A stretch of DNA of 64,000 bases from Bacteroidota bacterium. GTDB taxonomy: Bacteria > Bacteroidota > Bacteroidia > Bacteroidales > UBA12077. The notes beneath the pieces were generated by a model. It saw nothing but the letters and a program-made list of their open reading frames with translations. It was not told the DNA's origin and searched no databases. Within the stretch, counting starts at the first letter, position 1; every line of letters starts with the position of its first letter. The stretch spans positions 434,001-498,000 of the forward strand of contig JAHLLG010000001.1 in assembly GCA_020444275.1 (NCBI GenBank), in the 5' to 3' direction. This document shows, one piece after another, positions 61,768 to 64,000 of this stretch. The position numbers were made by a program, and so were the translations under genes.

Positions 61768-62361
61768 TTATTCTCCGATAACCACTTTTGAGAAACGAAT
61801 CACTTTATCATTTAAATAGTATCCTTTTTCAATAACATCCACTACTTTACCTTTTAATTTCTCATCAGGAGCAGGGATTTTTGTTATGGCTTCGTGTAAA
61901 TCGGTATCGAATTCCTTTTCTTTAGCATCAATTTCTTTAACACCTTTTTGTTTTAAGAACTCTTTGAACTTATTGTAAATTAATTGTATACCTTCCTTAA
62001 CAGCATTAATATCTTTAGCCTGATCGATTGAACCCAATGCTCTTTCAAAATCGTCCATAACAGGTAGGATATTTACAAGAATATCTTCACCTGCACTTTT
62101 AGTTAGCTCCATTCGCTCTTTCAGGGTTCTTTTTCTATAATTATCATATTCAGCTGCTAGCCGAAGATATTTATCATTAATCTCTTCAAATTTTTCTTTA
62201 TCGGTTTTTTCCGCCTTTTTCTCTTCTTTTACTTCCTCTTGAGGTTCCTCAGCTTTTACTTCTTTTTTCTCGGTTTTTTCTTTCTTAGATTGTTTTTTTT
62301 CTTGCTGAGTAGATTTTTTCTCTTTGTCCTCTACCTTCGTATCTTTCTGCTTTTTTGTCAT
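61768..62361 (-). CDS. grpE: Nucleotide exchange factor GrpE
   Basis: 197 residues. The first ~57 residues are almost all Lys and Glu, a disordered extension; then a long coiled coil (FEEINDKYLRLAAEYDNYRKRT) and the head domain with PVMDDFERAL, KEFLKQKGV, and the C-terminal DEKLKGKVVDVIEKGYYLND and RFSKVVI. It releases ADP from DnaK. It heads a grpE-dnaJ operon; a minus-strand TAAATTTG at 62403-62410 may be the -7 element. No CIRCE operator is present. Confidence 0.95.
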   Translation of the reverse strand: MTKKQKDTKVEDKEKKSTQQEKKQSKKEKTEKKEVKAEEPQEEVKEEKKAEKTDKEKFEEINDKYLRLAAEYDNYRKRTLKERMELTKSAGEDILVNILPVMDDFERALGSIDQAKDINAVKEGIQLIYNKFKEFLKQKGVKEIDAKEKEFDTDLHEAITKIPAPDEKLKGKVVDVIEKGYYLNDKVIRFSKVVIGE

Positions 62362-62402
62362 CTTCGTAATATTTTGAAAAATGATTAATCAATTGTTTGT
62401 TT

Positions 62403-62410
62403 CAAATTTA
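62403..62410 (-). promoter_or_regulatory. Candidate -7 element of grpE-dnaJ
   Basis: TAAATTTG on the minus strand fits TAnnTTTG and lies 42 bp before the grpE ATG. A TTG (62429-62427) stands upstream with a 16-bp spacer. Confidence 0.4.
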
Positions 62411-62558
62411 TTCGGCTTATGATTTGCAAAATGTTTGCCAAAGAAATTTTTGCGACAAATTGGCACGCAAAAATAGTTCATAATTGATAATATGACAATG
62501 AAATAGGGAATTAAATAAGCAGAATATTTGCTGAATTGCTTAAACTACATGAAGGGCA

Positions 62559-63866
62559 TTAATCTATACGCGTAATATCAGCACCTATGGCGTTGAGGCG
62601 GGTGTCAATATTCTGATACCCACGATCTATCTGATCAATGTTATGGATTGTACTTGTTCCGTCGGCTGACAAAGCGGCAATTAGAAGTGCTACACCGGCA
62701 CGAATATCTGGTGATGTCATGTTTGTAGCTCTTAGCTGGATTTGATTATTTAATCCGATAACAGTGGCTCGGTGCGGATCGCAAAGAATGATTTGCGCAC
62801 CCATATCAATCAATTTATCCACAAAGAAGAGTCTGCTTTCGAACATTTTCTGGTGGATGAGCACACTGCCTTTAGCCTGGGTTGCAACAACAAGCATTAC
62901 ACTTAACAAATCGGGAGTTAATCCTGGCCAGGGAGCATCTGCTATGGTCATTATGGAACCATCGATAAAAGTTTCTATCTGATAATGCCTTTGTTCGGGA
63001 ATAAAAATATCATCACCAATTTTTTCGAGTTGTATACCTAATCTTTTAAATGAGTTGGGTATTATTCCTAAGTTTTCAAAGGATACATGTTTAATGGTGA
63101 TCTCAGAACCTGTCATAGCTGCCAAACCAATAAAACTCCCAACTTCAATCATGTCTGGTAAAATGCGATGCTCGCAGCCCTTGAGTTCTTTAACTCCCTC
63201 AATTGTTAAAAGATTTGAGCCAATTCCTGAGATTTTTGCTCCCATGCTAACCAACATTTTACAAAGTTGTTGAATATATGGTTCGCAGGCTGCATTATAA
63301 ATAACCGTTTCGCCCTTGGCCATTACAGCTGCCATTACAATATTTGCTGTACCTGTTACGGAGGCTTCATCAAGAAGCATTTGGGCTCCTTTTAAATCTT
63401 TACCTTTAACTTTGTAGGAATTTTCTTTATGACTAAAATCAAATTTAGCTCCCAGTTTTTCAAAACCAATGAAGTGAGTATCAACCCGGCGGCGTCCTAT
63501 TTTATCACCTCCGGGCTTAGATATATATCCTTTTCCATATCTTGCCAGTAAAGGACCAATCATCATGATTGACCCCCGAAGGCTTGTGGATTTTTCTCTG
63601 TATTCTTCCGTCTTAAAATAGTCGAAATTAATTTTATTGGCTTGAAACGAATAGGTCGATTCTGACAATTTTTCAACCTGAACTCCTATACTACCTAATA
63701 AATCGATTAATTTATTTACATCTCTGATATTCGGTATGTTATGTATGGTAACTTTTTCGGGAGTTAGCAGAACTGCACAAAGAATTTGCAATGCTTCATT
63801 TTTAGCTCCTTGTGGAATAATTTCACCTTTAAGTTTTTTACCACCTTTAATAACAAACGAACTCAT
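62559..63866 (-). CDS. murA: UDP-N-acetylglucosamine 1-carboxyvinyltransferase, Asp-type
   Basis: 435 residues. The N-terminus FVIKGGKKLKGEIIPQGAKN has the catalytic KNxA motif (K22-N23). The active-site loop reads KPGGDKIGRR with Asp121 (codon at 63504-63506) where E. coli MurA has Cys115. ATNMTSPDIRAGVALLIAAL near the end contains the conserved PDLRAG-type block. The enzyme adds enolpyruvate to UDP-GlcNAc, the first committed step of peptidoglycan synthesis. The Asp form is active and insensitive to fosfomycin. It lies 24 bp after the partial gene upstream. Confidence 0.96.
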   Translation of the reverse strand: MSSFVIKGGKKLKGEIIPQGAKNEALQILCAVLLTPEKVTIHNIPNIRDVNKLIDLLGSIGVQVEKLSESTYSFQANKINFDYFKTEEYREKSTSLRGSIMMIGPLLARYGKGYISKPGGDKIGRRRVDTHFIGFEKLGAKFDFSHKENSYKVKGKDLKGAQMLLDEASVTGTANIVMAAVMAKGETVIYNAACEPYIQQLCKMLVSMGAKISGIGSNLLTIEGVKELKGCEHRILPDMIEVGSFIGLAAMTGSEITIKHVSFENLGIIPNSFKRLGIQLEKIGDDIFIPEQRHYQIETFIDGSIMTIADAPWPGLTPDLLSVMLVVATQAKGSVLIHQKMFESRLFFVDKLIDMGAQIILCDPHRATVIGLNNQIQLRATNMTSPDIRAGVALLIAALSADGTSTIHNIDQIDRGYQNIDTRLNAIGADITRID

Positions 63867-63890
63867 AAATTAAGATGTTAAAGTTAGATA

Positions 63891-64000
63891 CTACTTTTTA
63901 CGTTGTATTCTTCTGCGCTTGTTTTTAGCAAGAATATCTCGTGTTTCAGTCAATGTAGTTTCTTCAGTATTTAAATTAATTTTACCACCGGAAAGAATAT
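63891..64000 (-). CDS. C-terminal end of a gene upstream of murA (probably DUF4290 family)
   Basis: An open minus-strand frame ends at TAG (63891-63893); about 35 residues are visible, ending in a strongly basic tail (AKNKRRRIQRKK). In Bacteroidota a DUF4290 gene commonly precedes murA and ends in a basic segment like this. The identity rests mainly on that gene order, since the diagnostic part is outside the window. Confidence 0.5.
   Translation of the reverse strand, partial: ILSGGKINLNTEETTLTETRDILAKNKRRRIQRKK

Noticed and set aside
62362-62558. CIRCE or other heat-shock operator before grpE
   Set aside because: No TTAGCACTC-N9-GAGTGCTAA-type repeat is present.
1-64000. CRISPR arrays, rRNA, tRNA, insertion sequences, prophage
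   Set aside because: No regularly spaced repeats, no rRNA or tRNA signatures and no transposase, integrase or phage structural genes were seen in either strand.

Overview
ORGANISM. The window looks like chromosomal DNA of a free-living member of the Bacteroidota, probably a Marinilabiliales/Bacteroidales-like anaerobe or microaerophile. Reasons: AT-rich DNA; several perfect copies of the Bacteroidota -7 promoter element TAnnTTTG; a type IX secretion type-B C-terminal domain and a PorV/PorQ-family barrel; a DUF4492-cydAB bd-oxidase operon; a fused DAHP synthase/chorismate mutase; a DUF5916 protein; a MurA with Asp in place of the fosfomycin-target Cys; and many signal peptides whose predicted mature protein starts with Gln. 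No rRNA, tRNA, CRISPR array, transposase or phage gene was found. LAYOUT. 1-8966: end of coaD, an exported thioredoxin-fold protein, a Nudix gene divergent from pyrE by only 7 bp, SRPBCC protein, birA, then an rsfS-ftsH-cdsA-psd-exported protein operon closed by a terminator. 9143-14144: a histidine kinase with a solute-binding sensor domain, a lipoprotein, an EamA transporter, an AI-2E-family permease and a T9SS-type secreted protein. 14295-17435: DUF4492-cydA-cydB plus a 34-residue CydX-like ORF and a strong terminator. 17478-22625: DAHP synthase/chorismate mutase, purS-pssA, PorV/PorQ-like protein, HAD phosphatase, glutaminyl cyclase lipoprotein. 22642-33762 (mostly minus strand): GT39, an alpha/beta hydrolase, an ECF sigma / membrane protein / beta-solenoid-like protein operon, MBL hydrolase, DUF5916 protein, flavin reductase, hydF. 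33942-37994: a plus-strand glycan block (O-antigen ligase family, GT39, GT2). 38004-43982: aspA, a two-domain NtrC-like regulator without HTH, Ppx/GppA, an ABC-2 exporter. 44231-57972: TPR histidine kinase, MATE exporter with a structured leader, acidic protein, MacB-like permease, esterase, PhzF-TauE-GNAT operon, lipoprotein, then SDR-ALDH-small membrane protein-methyltransferase. 58355-64000: LytTR regulator, DUF1566 lipoprotein, grpE-dnaJ, murA and the end of an upstream gene. HOW THE GENES FIT. Most of the window is housekeeping: phospholipid synthesis (cdsA, psd, pssA all present), CoA, pyrimidine, purine and aromatic biosynthesis, envelope proteolysis and chaperones, and bd respiration. 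The accessory interest is in envelope biology: Gln-first exported proteins together with a glutaminyl cyclase, an ECF-sigma operon carrying a Tyr-laddered solenoid protein, a glycan block sitting between hydF and aspA, and probable structured leaders or repeats in the intergenic DNA. The strongest candidate for something undescribed is the 5' leader of the MATE exporter (about 47652-47778), closed by a perfect 11-bp stem downstream of a near-ideal promoter. All calls come from reading the sequence; no database search was run.
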